Shown piece after piece: positions 36,241 through 47,695 of a stretch of 64,000 bases of DNA. Below the pieces are notes generated by a model that saw nothing but the letters and a program-made list of their open reading frames with translations, was not told where the DNA came from and ran no database searches. Positions within the stretch are counted from its first letter, which is position 1, and each line of letters starts with the position of its first letter. The translations under genes and the position numbers were made by a program. Location: the NCBI GenBank assembly GCA_023853785.1, contig JAJIRX010000875.1, forward strand, positions 1 through 64,000, written 5' to 3'. The stretch is from Psilocybe azurescens (taxonomy: Eukaryota > Basidiomycota > Agaricomycetes > Agaricales > Agrocybaceae).

Positions 36241-37129
36241 TCATTCATATTGCTATTCACAGAGACATATTTATATAGGAACTAAGTTATTCAAAAAATC
36301 AATGTATTGTGGTTGAGGATGTATAAAATATTTTAACTGTGCATGGATAACATTAGGGGGTTATTAAAATATTTCCCGATTCTACCGTCTTTAATCACTG
36401 CAATGATCCATTTCCCAGCGCATGACAGTTTCGTAATACATAACAATTGGTTAATAGCCGTTGTTTGCCGTACACCGCCAAGAGAGGTTGATGAACGCCG
36501 ACAAATTGACCGTCGAACCGTCGAAGGCCCGCGTCACTGCATAATTTTAAGACAATCCATATTGTGAGTTTTGTCATTTCTGTTGGATCAAGGAAAAATA
36601 CTCATTATCAACCAATTTATGCCTATCTTGTATGACAGTCGTCTTGTGGCGCCGTCAGCCATAGTCTATTTTTAGAATAACAGGCCGCTTGGCATGAAGA
36701 GTCCTGATTGTTGAACGCTGGGCTTCGAGAATAGCGTATTTGTGCGAGCTGATACATGTCGAGACATTCATCTGTTTCGATCTCCGTCATTGTTGTTCTA
36801 TGTGCAAAGTTTAGCAGCTCTACAGACGTACAATGGTCTTCACACTCGGTTGGAGGCCCTTCCGTCAACGCCGTAGTGAATGTGCCAAGTCAAATGCCAA
36901 GAGCTCCCTAGTCTTTTTAGGTCATCAACGGTCTCCATCTTTGATTTTACCGTAAGGCTTCTACAGCCCGTCAAAATCGAACAGCGCATTGCGTACTCAC
37001 CTACATAAACGAGACCTGAGGCAGTAGCGATCCATCCTTTTCTCCCCTCTTCCCAGCTGCCACTATCGCTGGGTCGTCGAACACTCGTGATCATCCACTT
37101 ACCGATACCATTTATTATAGTAACCCATA
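36241..37129. other. Intergenic, no supported gene
   Basis: Frames of 74-99 codons on both strands (36343-36567 plus, 36623-36868 and 36840-37139 minus) show no recognisable features. The right end is the promoter region of the GPI glycoprotein gene. Confidence 0.4.
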
Positions 37130-38385
37130 ATGCCCTCAAAATCCTTCACTGCTCTGATACCCCTTCTGTCGATATTATTCGTTCACGGATTCACCCCTCT
37201 CGTTGATAAGCGTGTTCCATGGGATCAGATAGTGCGTTGCATCTCTATTCTTTCTTCAGCATGTTCGAACACCAACGCTCGAAATGCTATGAATCATATA
37301 TAGCCATATAAGGTTGACACGGATGTCGGTCTCGCAAGAGGCGACCAGCTTGGGTACAACATCTGCAACTCAACGACGGAAGGCCCCCAGTCTCTCTGCC
37401 AGACGGCGTATATCAACTCATTAGACGGTAAGCCTCATTATTAGTATCAGGGAGGTTTTCTAAATTGAATTTGATCTAGACTTTTGCATATGGGCACCAT
37501 CAGTTCCCGGCAAGACCGTTGGAGAGATCGAAGGCGAGATGATCGCATGGTGTACTAGACCAGGGCACGGAACTCGTATCATGCCTGAGGGGACGCTCAC
37601 TGGGGTGCAGCTAACAAAGACTCCGGATTACATTCAAGTGGTGGGATTCATGGATCAGACGAAAATTAATATGGTGGCTGGAGATGAAGGAGGCGAGATG
37701 GACCCTCATGGAGCTGATTTGGTACGTTCTACGATTACTAGTTGATGATGAACTCTTATCATACGTTCTTGCAGCGCGGTAATCCGATGGGAGGCTTGTT
37801 ATATACTAATGCTTTTACTGGAACATACACTCAAGTAATCGAGTGGCACGAGTAAGACAACCATCTTCATGTTTTCACTGAGTCGGAACTAAAATCCCTT
37901 TAGCTTCAACGGCGGCAACTACTTCTGTTTCAAAGCATGTGATCCACGAGGAAAAGACGACGCCAATTTTTGCCAGCACATCTACGACACGCAAGGATGT
38001 GGATTCAACGCTCCCTCCAACGCCAAGGACAAAGTCTTCGGAGTCCTGTGCTGGAGACTCGCAGGCTTTTCCCGGCGTCGGTGCACCCCAAGTCCCGGCC
38101 AGCTCCTCCTGTAGCCAATACCAAAGCACGGACATCTATGGGGGAGGAACTCAGGTTCCCGTCCCTGGAGCATCGACCATCTCTTTTAGCTCGACCCCCA
38201 CCCCATCTGCATCTAGCACCAAATCATCGACCGGATCTGGCACAACCCCAACTGGCTCTGCCACGGGCTCTAGGACGAGCAGCGGCAGTTCTTCCCCCAG
38301 TCAGTCCAGTAACGCTGGATCAGTAGGTATACCCACATTCCTTAGTATTTCAGGATTCCTACTATCCTTGTTCTCACTTCTTTGA
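37130..38385 (+). CDS. GPI-anchored glycoprotein, macrofage-activating-glycoprotein-like
   Basis: The signal peptide is MPSKSFTALIPLLSILFVHG. Introns with clean GT-AG ends follow DQI (from about 37231), SLDD (about 37430), GADL (about 37723) and EWHE (about 37853). The body has YNICNSTTEGPQSLCQTAYI, FCIWAPS, AWCTRPGHGTRIMPEGTLTG, KTPDYIQVVG, GGEMDPHGADL, GNPMGGLLYTN and NFCQHIYDTQGCGFNAPSNA. This order is that of the basidiomycete proteins annotated as macrofage activating glycoprotein. A Ser/Thr-rich stalk and a hydrophobic end (IPTFLSISGFLLSLFSLL) indicate a GPI anchor and a cell-surface location. One surplus G at 38040-38041 shifts the frame just before ESCAGDSQ; the rest of the tail is open. 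Function in the fungus is unknown. Confidence 0.82.
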
Positions 38386-40223
38386 ATTATTATTTGGCTC
38401 GCGGACGCTATACCACCATGGACATTGTACATAGTGTATTTGAACGATTACTTTCATTGTGCTATGGACTTTTCTTTGTTTTGGGATATGTACATCACCA
38501 CGAGGGACCATGATATAATGCACTACATTTTCACATAGTGTCGGTTTCGATTTGTCTTCGAATAACCACTATGAAGATCGTATGCTATGTTACACGTGAT
38601 ATGCGCCAAACCACAAATGCGGACGGACCACTCAAGGGATCTGTATGTCGTTGTTACGGCATTCCAGCGCTTATATGGCCAAGTTACACCCAAGCGCCCA
38701 AAATCGATACTCCCGCTTTCTTACGCGTTGGCACTCACATGGTGTACATTGAACACATATACGGCTTCCGTACATATTGCAGGCGGCGGTCCGCATGTCC
38801 GATTTATAGCGGTAGTATTTACGCGATGGCCGGGGATCCGAGTGCTCTACGGTAGACCGGTCAATGGCCTGCAAAGTATTGGGACTCGGGGAGAGGATAT
38901 GGTATCATATTGACGTATCAAAGGTTCTTATCACTATCAGACGTAGCGTTTCTTAATCTTGGTTGAGAGAAGTTTCGTGTTCGGTCTGCCCTCGGCCTTC
39001 AACATTCTTCCGCACACTTTTTGCAAGTGAATTGGATAGTATTTCTCACTAGTCAAAGAGCCGTGTGTATCGTATATTTGATAATGATTTTTCACAGAGG
39101 TTTCGTTTTTTGGGAACAGTGATTATTCATCTATCGGTGCGTATCATTTCTTTGGTTTGTTGCTGTTGTTCATGCAAAAGTACCTCAGTGTCATCGCCAA
39201 ATGCCGTATCACCGAGTAAAGCCGTTCACGAGTCCATGTAGATTCTGAGTAGTTTAAATTGTGTTTTGAGGGGTTTATGAAAGATTTCCTCAGTAAACCA
39301 ATTGAACTTCATGGAGAGACTTCGTTGATGCATACTTTTGAGCTATACCAGAAGGATATGTATCCATGCTGAATCAAAAGTGGGAAACATAAAAGGTTGT
39401 ACAATTAAATAATCAAATGGTAAGTTTACAAGATGTAGATGTATGAGCGGCTCCGTACGAACAGTTAACAAACCGAAGTAAAAGAACCAGGGTACCACTG
39501 CTTCAGTCTTCTGCTGCACTATACAAGCCGAAAGCGATGACTAGATCGACGAGATAGGTGGCCATAAATTGATAACATAATCAGTTCCGTTGAATTCTCA
39601 CAAATATTTTATCAGAGAACCAATATAAAACCAACGTATTCCAGTACCTCGCTTCATGTTAGCAGTATGTCACGAACCACTCCGAGTTCGTACAACAGTT
39701 CCGAATGAGTTGACCAATATTAATTGTTTGAACAGTAAAAGTTTCCCTTCGACGAGTGGCATGAATGATAACGATTTCTGGCCTCGGGGAGTTTTTCAAC
39801 ATGCACTAAGTACTGCAGAATATCCATGACTCGCTCAAACAAGGCCTACATCTCCACCGAACGCCTAACCGAGCCCCTAGTAATTGAAATGAGGGAGTGC
39901 TGGTCCGGGTCCCGGCCTCAACTTCTCCATTTGGCATAAACTCCTGGGGTCCTATCAATATGTTGAGAGGATTACAACGGGTTTGTGTTTTGGTTAAAAC
40001 ACGAACGCCACAATGAAATGTCGACACCATTCTCCCCTTCTATCCAGGCCTGGTACCTATCTAGACTACCTATAATCAGCTCTCTTCAGCTCTCTTCTGC
40101 ATTTTCATAAAATCAGACTCCTAGATCTTGCCTCTTTTCTATCACTTGCATAGATCTCGTGCCGCCTTCATCCTCTATCTACCCTTCCGAGTAACACCAG
40201 CCCCAGATATCTAACTCTCAGCC
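38386..40223. other. Intergenic, no supported gene; HMG-CoA reductase promoter at right end
   Basis: The frame 38587-38913 has no recognisable domain and I treat it as chance. I specifically looked here for membrane-spanning exons of an HMG-CoA reductase and saw none. About 40080-40220 is pyrimidine-rich (CTCTTCAGCTCTCTTCTGC, CCTCTTTTCTATCACTTGC), as in many fungal promoters close to the transcription start. Confidence 0.5.
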
Positions 40224-41938
40224 ATGCTATCAAGCCTCCGCACCCCATTCCGTCTGTCTACCCCCCCGTACTCCTCCAATTCTTCCGACACATCTTACTC
40301 GGCGGACAGCAGTGAAAACCTGAAGTCTGTGGCTGAAGAAGTTCGCTCTCTCCCGCAGTGCATCGAAATCTTTGAGAATGGACCCCGACCAGTCAGCGAA
40401 TCGTTGGCACTCTTGAACGATGAAGAAGTTATCATGTTGGCACAGTGCGGCAAGATCGCTGCATACTCATTGGAGAAGGTCCTGGGCATGAATGAACTGG
40501 AGAGGGCAGTTAGGATTAGACGAGCGTTGATCTGTGAGTTTGATTTGGTTCATTTCGCGAAGACCATAATATCTGAACCTTCATTATCTTCCCTTAACTA
40601 GCTCGTGCTTCGTCGACACAAACCCTCGAAGCATCTGATATCCCGTTGTCTCACTACGACTACTCAAAGGTCCTTGGCGCATGCTGCGAGAACGTCGTCG
40701 GGTATATCCCCCTTCCACTCGGTATCGCAGGACCTCTGTATGTCGATGGTACCCTGTACCCTATCCCCATGGCCACTGCCGAAGGTACCCTCGTCGCATC
40801 TGCTTCTAGAGGCTGCAAAGCCCTCAACGCAGGAGGAGGAGTAACAACTGTCCTCACCCAAGACGGCATGACCCGTGGTCCAGCCATCGACTTCCCGAGC
40901 ATCGTCGACGCTGCTGACGCCAAGATCTGGGTCGACTCCGAAGAAGGCCATGCGACTCTCAAGAAAGCTTTCGAGAGCACATCGCGCTTTGCGAAATTGA
41001 AGAGCTTGAAGACGGCCATGGCTGGGAGGACGCTTTATGTCCGGTTTGCGACCGCCACTGGAGACGCGATGGGTATGAACATGATCTCGAAGGGCACAGA
41101 GAAGGCCTTGGAGGTGATGCAAGAACGGTACCCCACGATGGTTGTCCTTGCCCTTTCGGGCAACTACTGCACAGACAAGAAGCCCGCTGCTATCAACTGG
41201 ATCGAGGGACGCGGGAAGAGCGTCGTGGCTGAGGCTGTGATTCCAGGCAAGGTCGTAACAACGGTATTGAAGACCACTGTCGCAGCGTTGGTGAATTTGA
41301 ACACGAAGAAAGAATCTCATCGGAAGCGCGATGGCCGGTTCTATTGGAGGATTCAATGCCCACGCAGCCAATATTCTTACTGCCATATTCTTGGCCACAG
41401 GACAAGACCCCGCACAAAATGTGGAAAGTTCCATGTGCATGACTCTCATGGAAGCGTGCGTTTCTTCTCTCTTCTTTCTTCCTGTTAGCTTGGCTAAACT
41501 GTGATATTTTATATAATCTACAGCGTCAACGACGGCGAGGACCTACTCATGACCGTCAGCATGCCATGCATCGAAGTCGGCACCGTAGGTGGAGGAACAG
41601 TTCTCGGCCCACAAAAGAGCGTGCTCGAGATGCTCGGCCTGAGAGGCGCCCACCCCACCAGTCCTGGGCAGAACTCCCAAGGTCTCGCACGCCTCATCGC
41701 CGCTGCCGTCATGGCCGGCGAGCTCTCTCTCCTCAGTGCCCTCGCAGCCGGCCATCTCATCAGGGCACACATGGCACACAATCGCTCCCAGGCCAACACC
41801 GAGCCTGTGGCCACCCCAGCCACGCCTTCTTCAGAGAAAGGCCCCCTTGCTAAGGCGCATTTAGGTCGCAGCAAGGACTCGGAGAAATCGCTCCATCATT
41901 CTTCCTCCACCTCATCTCTTCCCCCTTATTCTAAGTGA
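40224..41938 (+). CDS. HMG-CoA reductase, catalytic domain only
   Basis: NADPH-dependent reduction of HMG-CoA to mevalonate, the committed step of sterol and isoprenoid synthesis. Exons 40224-40533, 40602-41455, 41524-41938. Class I motifs: [80 protein letters not shown] and the catalytic-His region [16 protein letters not shown], whose Ser is the position phosphorylated by AMPK in animal enzymes. One surplus A in the run 41309-41311 shifts the frame inside the highly conserved [13 protein letters not shown] region; without it the total is 1578 nt, 525 residues. The usual fungal N-terminal eight-helix anchor with sterol-sensing domain is absent. The protein begins with a Ser-rich linker, [20 protein letters not shown], so it is predicted soluble. 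Confidence 0.9.
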
Positions 41939-43075
41939 GCGCATTGTTAGATTTGTGATCTTCCGATCCCTTTCTTTTGAATTCAATGCTCTGTCCCATC
42001 TTTATAACGACTCCATCCTGCCACACTCATTGTACTCGACATCAATCCTTACATAGTCGTTTGCAACATCATGATATAACCCTAATTTAAACGCATAGTG
42101 TACTAATTACATATATACCTATACTCACTTTAGAGCTTCTGATATACGTTCCTTTCCATACACATTCATGTATTGCAACTTAGAGCGTCGCACGCCTGTG
42201 CTTCCTACCGAATGAATCAATATTTCTTTTCATCCTTCGCTTTAACTGCCCTGGAGTTTAAGGTTAAACATTTTATGTTGTCGCTATTGTATTACATTTC
42301 ATTGTTACCTCGATAATTTGCATCGATGAATGTCGACGTTTCAAATTTAGGGATGGTTGCGACAAGATTGGGAAAGGTTTGGTTAAAGGTTCTTGATTAA
42401 TAACATTAATAATAATGCCGAGAAGCCGGATGTCTAATGCACGTGAGATGTGTACTAACAGAGACTGAAGATGTTCGCGTCAACATCTAGCTCTACTTAT
42501 TGCCCATCAACATTACTCAATTCCAGTGGTTTTGGACACTGTTTTATTTTTGTGATTGATCTACGAGATACTTTGAACATTGCTCTATAGCGCTCTTCAT
42601 AGATTCTCACCTACACAATTTCTATATGCCTACCGTACGTGACTTACTGCATGCACATTCATCGACTTTTCTCAACACGTGTGTAGATTGGCATAATCGG
42701 ACACCTCAAACTGTAATGATCACAATGTACATTGGAGAATAAGTCATCTACTTTGAAAGTGTCATGGAAATGCTCCACGAACAGTCAAAAAACTACACAC
42801 CATGATTCGATCCTTCATGGCTCCGCCCAAGAACAAGCTTCTAAGTACAGACTACTGAGGGTGTTCCGGGCGTCAAGGTCTAAGGGGCGTTACGGGAACA
42901 TTGCCACTGCGAATGCCGAACTCCCTGGATTTGAATTACATTCACAAAATTCGACCTGTTTACTTTGTCATCAGGCACGAATTAGGTCCAAATTCGAGCG
43001 TATAAAGCATAGTCGACGCATACCATAGCGTATAACGCATCCACTACAAGCGTACTCTCATATCAACTGTCAACA
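41939..43075. other. Intergenic, no supported gene
   Basis: 3' flank of the reductase and upstream region of the small secreted protein. The frame 42732-43028 has no recognisable features. Confidence 0.45.
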
Positions 43076-43488
43076 ATGTTTCTCACCAAAATTCTCCCTT
43101 CTCTGGCCCTCACTCTATCCCTGTGTGCTTCAGTGCAAGCGGTTATTACAGGCAACGCCATCGCTGCCTTTAGTAAACCAAACTGCGATGGAGATATGGG
43201 TGCCATTGTTCCTTGTGACTCCAGCTGCCATCAATTTACAGGGAGACAATCTCATTTGGTGAGCGTTGGACTGGTATATCATTCCCTGCATACGAATGTA
43301 CTGACGCCGGCCCGACAATCTAGACTGGCAGTCCGGGATACCATTGCATCAGATACTTTCAAGGAGACGGTTGCACATCGCCTCTTAATTCTGCTGCATT
43401 GGTGGGACCAAACGAGTGCAGAAAAGTCGCAACTTCTCTGAACATCAAGTCGTTTAAATGCGACCCAACATCTGACTGTCTCTGGTGA
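43076..43488 (+). CDS. Small cysteine-containing secreted protein, frame disturbed
   Basis: I do not recognise the family. The signal peptide MFLTKILPSLALTLSLCASV with an AxA-like end is clear, followed by AIAAFSKPNCDGDMGAIVPC and DSSCHQF. The long frame continues to 43441, but another frame holds a more protein-like, Cys-bearing continuation: WTGISFPAYECTDAGP, YHCIRYFQGDGCTSPLN, GPNECRKVATSLNIKSFKCD and DCLW before a stop at 43488. One frame change near 43255 and an in-frame TAG near 43320 separate the parts. Either an error-disturbed small secreted protein (about 135 residues) or a recent pseudogene. Confidence 0.5.
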
Positions 43489-44280
43489 AAAGTCATTTCG
43501 GTGTCCAAGGCAAGAACCTTCTATTTTCAAATAGGCATCTCTCCCGGCATTTACCCTGAATTTTATTAGGGTATCCAACTGATACACAAATGATACAGCT
43601 ACGTAGACTTACATTGATGTGTTAGCGCTTTTGTGGAAACCAAAATGAAGTTGGAGATTATGTTCATCCGTATTTCACGGCATTCGAGGAGATGAATAAG
43701 TAACCATCAGAGACCGAACTACATGAGTCATTTGGTCATAGCAGGGCAGCCTCTCGGGGCTCAGGAGAAGGCCTGTACGTCGCGGAAGAAGTTCTACTTG
43801 AGCCTTATGTGCATGAAAATGGCATTTAATCTGATTAGAGTACGTTGCAGAGAACGACATCCAATGCGCGTGTAAACTGAGATGCATCAACTTGAAAGAG
43901 AGACTTCAATTCATTTTCATGACCGATAGCACGATCTATAGCTCGTACTTGCTGAGTCTGCGTATTCGCTCAACAAGTACTAACGGGGCGTGATTCAGTA
44001 CGACATCATACATCGATGTGCTGTTTCTATTTCTTCGTGACCACTGAGTCCACAGTGACCGGCTCGCTCACGTGGAGCCTGCCAGTTATCCTGGTCAGAA
44101 GGTTACTGAGGATAGATTGAAGACAGAGACAAGCCTGATGACGAAGTATTAATCGCACAAAGTAATTGTCATGCCATCTGCAGTTCTTCCAAGAAATTGA
44201 CGTCTTTGAACATTCCTTTCACTCTGGAACGAGAACTGGTCATAGACAATATGTGTTAACCTTGGACCTACCTAATAGCA
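43489..44280. other. Intergenic, nothing recognised
   Basis: No supported gene, repeat or RNA. Confidence 0.45.
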
Positions 44281-44625
44281 TGGTCTCGCTGAGGTTTCTA
44301 TCGTCTTCTTTGACGACGTCAACATGACAGGCGCAGGCTACTCTCCCGGCGGACTCGTCCAGGCTGTCTGCAACATTCTCCCCGGCGACTTGGCTTAATA
44401 GGTCAGTGTCCTCATTGGCCCGGAATTCAGCTGCACATTCTTTGAGTGTGTGTCATCATCGTGGTCATTTTCCGATTGGTCCTATTCTCAATCCATTAAA
44501 AGTCTAGATTCCAAGGATGCGAGGGTCCTGGAACAGCCCTCTCTGGCACTGTGAAACCTCTCCCCTATCCGTCCCTCTATAACAACGTCAGATCATTCAC
44601 CTGCAACAAGGCTATCCCTAAGTGA
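44281..44625 (+). pseudogene. Small secreted-protein-like relic
   Basis: VSIVFFDDVNMTGAGYSPGG and LVQAVCNILPGDLA are followed by two stops, then VSVLIGPEFSCTFFE. A GT-AG intron (about 44443-44509) follows, and then FQGCEGPGTALSGTVKPLPY and NNVRSFTCNKAIPK with a stop. The three Cys and Gly/Pro pattern suggest a small secreted protein of fungal type whose signal exon is missing or not recognisable. The TAATAG after GDLA makes it non-functional as read. Confidence 0.45.
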
Positions 44626-44766
44626 TCGACAAGCTTTGTGACAAGTTAAATGTAATAACGACAGTAGTGCATAAATGGATATGCAATAAACAATATTTCT
44701 CGTTACCCAGAATGTGACCTTCGACCACGACGTCTTGGAGAACAGCACTCTCATGATGTGCGAATG

Positions 44767-46587
44767 CTACACGTTTTCTTGTCCCACTAGCAATACAGCA
44801 GAACCGATAGTCAATGAGCATACTTCACCCTCTATGATGTGTACCCGATAAATACCTCTATTGACATATTCCATTTCCTCCATATGTTGATGAGAGCTTG
44901 CGTCGGAGATTTGAGTCAGCTGACTGACGCCAGGTTCAAAGGCCAGACCAGAGATGACTGCCGACCCGCAATAACTTTGTGGCATATATTTTGATTCCAA
45001 AGCCGGGTCTCTTAGATTTAGCATCAGCCTTGAGATCATGGAAGATGAGAGTCTAGAGCATGGTGTCAGCACAACGCTCAAGAGACGGTTGGCGGTATAT
45101 TTGAGCTACGGACACATTGGTAAGAGTGGCGGTCATTCCCCGAAGATATGGCTGGTTCGTCACTCTTTAGAGCGGAAAAAGAGATATATTTGTGAAGAGT
45201 GACTCACAGGAAACAGCTAGAGGAAAAACAGTGTCAGAAAGACTGCACACATTGTGGTGTGCGCACATACGTGGAAGGAAATAATCACGGAGACAGATGC
45301 TAGTACCATGACACTATGAAAATCAAACTTCCAGATTAGAGTCAAATGTTAATATGAGTCGACGCAAAGTTCACCCAAAATATATGGCACCTTTAAGAGG
45401 ACGCGGTCTTGGGGCTAAGTATTGTGTTGTGGGCTATGACGATGGAAGGCTGAAGCTCACCGTCTCGGATCAGGATGTCAAGAATGGTGAAGCCATTACG
45501 CTTAGTTTTGAGAGATTTATATAAGGTTAGACCAAATACTAGTGTATCGAAAACGACATGTCCAGTCCATGCCTCCGCAACTCCTGTAAAGCGGTATTGT
45601 CCATCAACTCTCGTTGTCGAATCTCAGTGATGACATGCAAAGGGAGTGCACCTTGCGTGCTGAATAAAATGGTCGTCGGTTACAGATCAGGGTAGAATTG
45701 AGGACGGCTCTGGCCTACCTATCGTCAGGGAGAGGTAACAGACATCCAACGGGAAGCAGCTCTGACACTGTGTGAGGGTCTCTGGTCTTCACCATGAATA
45801 AAGAATGCTTGAAAACTCGGAATTAGTAGGAAAAAGAAACAAAAACGACAGCTGGTACAGGCAACTTGACCTACTATTCCATAAATCGTGACTCCAAGGG
45901 CAACGGTACACAGCAGTGCCATGATTCGCCGACTTTTCCCATAGAGTGCATATGTCCTTATAATTGAAATGCCTAATAAGACGGTCAACATTATTGAGCA
46001 TCTTCTGATAATTAGAATCTTGCCTCCAATGATGAGCTGTATGGCGACAATTAAATACTCGTTGTAGTAATTTATGCTCAGGCACCTATGTTGTTTGTTA
46101 GTGGGGTGAGTAAAGATATCATTCAGAAGGCCATTATACGCTTACGTCTATAGAAATCAGGAAATAGACCATCTAGATGGAGTATGTATAAGAGTCGTAC
46201 CTGTAGGCGATTGGAGAGCCCAGGCCAGTTCCAAAAATAAAGAAAAATAACGGGAATATGGCCTAGAAGGACAATGTATCGATTCACAAAAAGAGTATCA
46301 AACCAAGCGTGAATTTCGATTTGGGTTTCCAGTAGCGACTTAATTCGTCCGGAAAGGTGAGGAAATAGTCGTAGTAAAGAACAACTAGACACGAATTATA
46401 CAGTGAGCTTGTTGAATAATGATGTAGAAAACATGTTACTCACCGAATGACGCTAGTAAAATACAATTGTAAGTGAATCTGCGGATGCGATGATGCAATC
46501 AATAAATAGTTCGACTATAGAACGCAAGAAAACAAGTTATCCTGCTCACAGTTGTCCTTGCAACTGGGTTGCCTCATTATCTGGCAT
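44767..46587 (-). CDS. DUF6533-type integral membrane protein
   Basis: Starts MPDNEATQLQGQL at 46587, then FTYNCILLASF and the DUF6533 signature YYDYFLTFPDELSRYWKPKS (about 46320-46380). FVNRYIVLLGHIPVIFLYFW, YYNEYLIVAIQLII, MLTVLLGISIIRTYALYGKS (about 45930-45990) and TGHVVFDTLVFGLTLYKSLK with ILDILIRDG (about 45460-45570) follow. The end has LSSSMISRLMLNLRDPALES and a hydrophilic tail. Exon order and motifs match the large basidiomycete family of predicted six- or seven-helix membrane proteins. One T is missing (AAAAA at 46288-46292 on the plus strand) between LGLILF and FVNRY. The exon between YKSLK... and the tail is only partly resolved. Function unknown. Confidence 0.78.
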
Positions 46588-47695
46588 GATACAAGCACGA
46601 GACTTGCTCGCGTAGGTGGCAAGGACTGAAGCTAGTGTAGGGGTGATGGCTACTTGCTAGCATGATGAAAACCTGTATATATATACGGATTCGAAGGAAC
46701 GTTTGTAGAATGGCACAAATAGGCAGTCGTTCTTGATTCGCTCGTCCGTAAATAACATCTATGATGCCTAAATTAGCAGGGCTGGATGATCGAAGAAGAT
46801 CATGAGCTGCCATTTCAACCCATCTTCGAGAGTCAATGAACAACAAGAGATGGTTTGAGTGCACTCTTGAAACATCATGATATGAAGACACACCTAATTA
46901 ATGATGTATCTGTTACTGAGAGTCTAACATTCTGAGTGGGACCCCGACGACATGGTGAGATTTTTAATGCGGGAGATGCCACGTACCATATGTGCATTGG
47001 GCGCTATTTCTCTATTCTGATGATAGCTTGCAGACAGGTGTCAGATATCTACGAAACGAGGCCTAAAGATATGTGTGCAAAGTCAATTACTACTCGGGAG
47101 ATCTTTACTGGCAAAATTGGGAAATATTAGATGGACGAATGACCTAAGAAAGATGCTGAATGTCCCAGCAGGAAAGATATTCTTGTGTAGTAGAAAGACC
47201 ATAAGCCATGTGTAAGAAAAACGACGGACGGACGCGCAAATTGGACTTCATCTATAAATGTATATATCATCAGTGGCGACCGTTAAATCGCTGATAGCAG
47301 TATACTCCTCTGTGGCCAGATAGCAACCGCTAGACATGCTGGCAGGTTGATCAGGGGACGGAAACAATAGGCCTGATATAATCGCTGATTAGAGGAAACT
47401 TTGTTCGAATTCAGGCCTCAGACCACAAAATTAGCATTAGTCCAGGAATCGTGATCGCGCCAGTGTTGATTAAATCAAGCGGGAATGAGAATGTGGCTTG
47501 AAATGTGCCAGTGAGTGGAAGTAGTGCGCAATGGTGTGATCAAACCTTACGCGCCTGAAGAAGCATCTTTCAGAAGGTCGACCGAGCTTGCCGACGAATG
47601 TTGATATCACAATCATCGGTATCATATTATAGGACATGTTCTTCATGGTGTTGATAAAACTCGGGAGTTTAAGCGTACATATGAAACGGGTTTAG
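46588..47695. other. Intergenic, no supported gene
   Basis: Frames at 46577-46891 (minus) and 46936-47130 (plus) lack recognisable features. Confidence 0.4.

Noticed and set aside
38587..38913. Plus-strand frame of 108 codons upstream of the HMG-CoA reductase
   Set aside because: Checked as a possible N-terminal anchor exon; it has no run of hydrophobic helices, no sterol-sensing motif and no splice path to 40224.
40660..41449. Minus-strand frame of 261 codons
   Set aside because: Shadow of the HMG-CoA reductase coding strand, caused by its codon bias; no motif on the minus strand.
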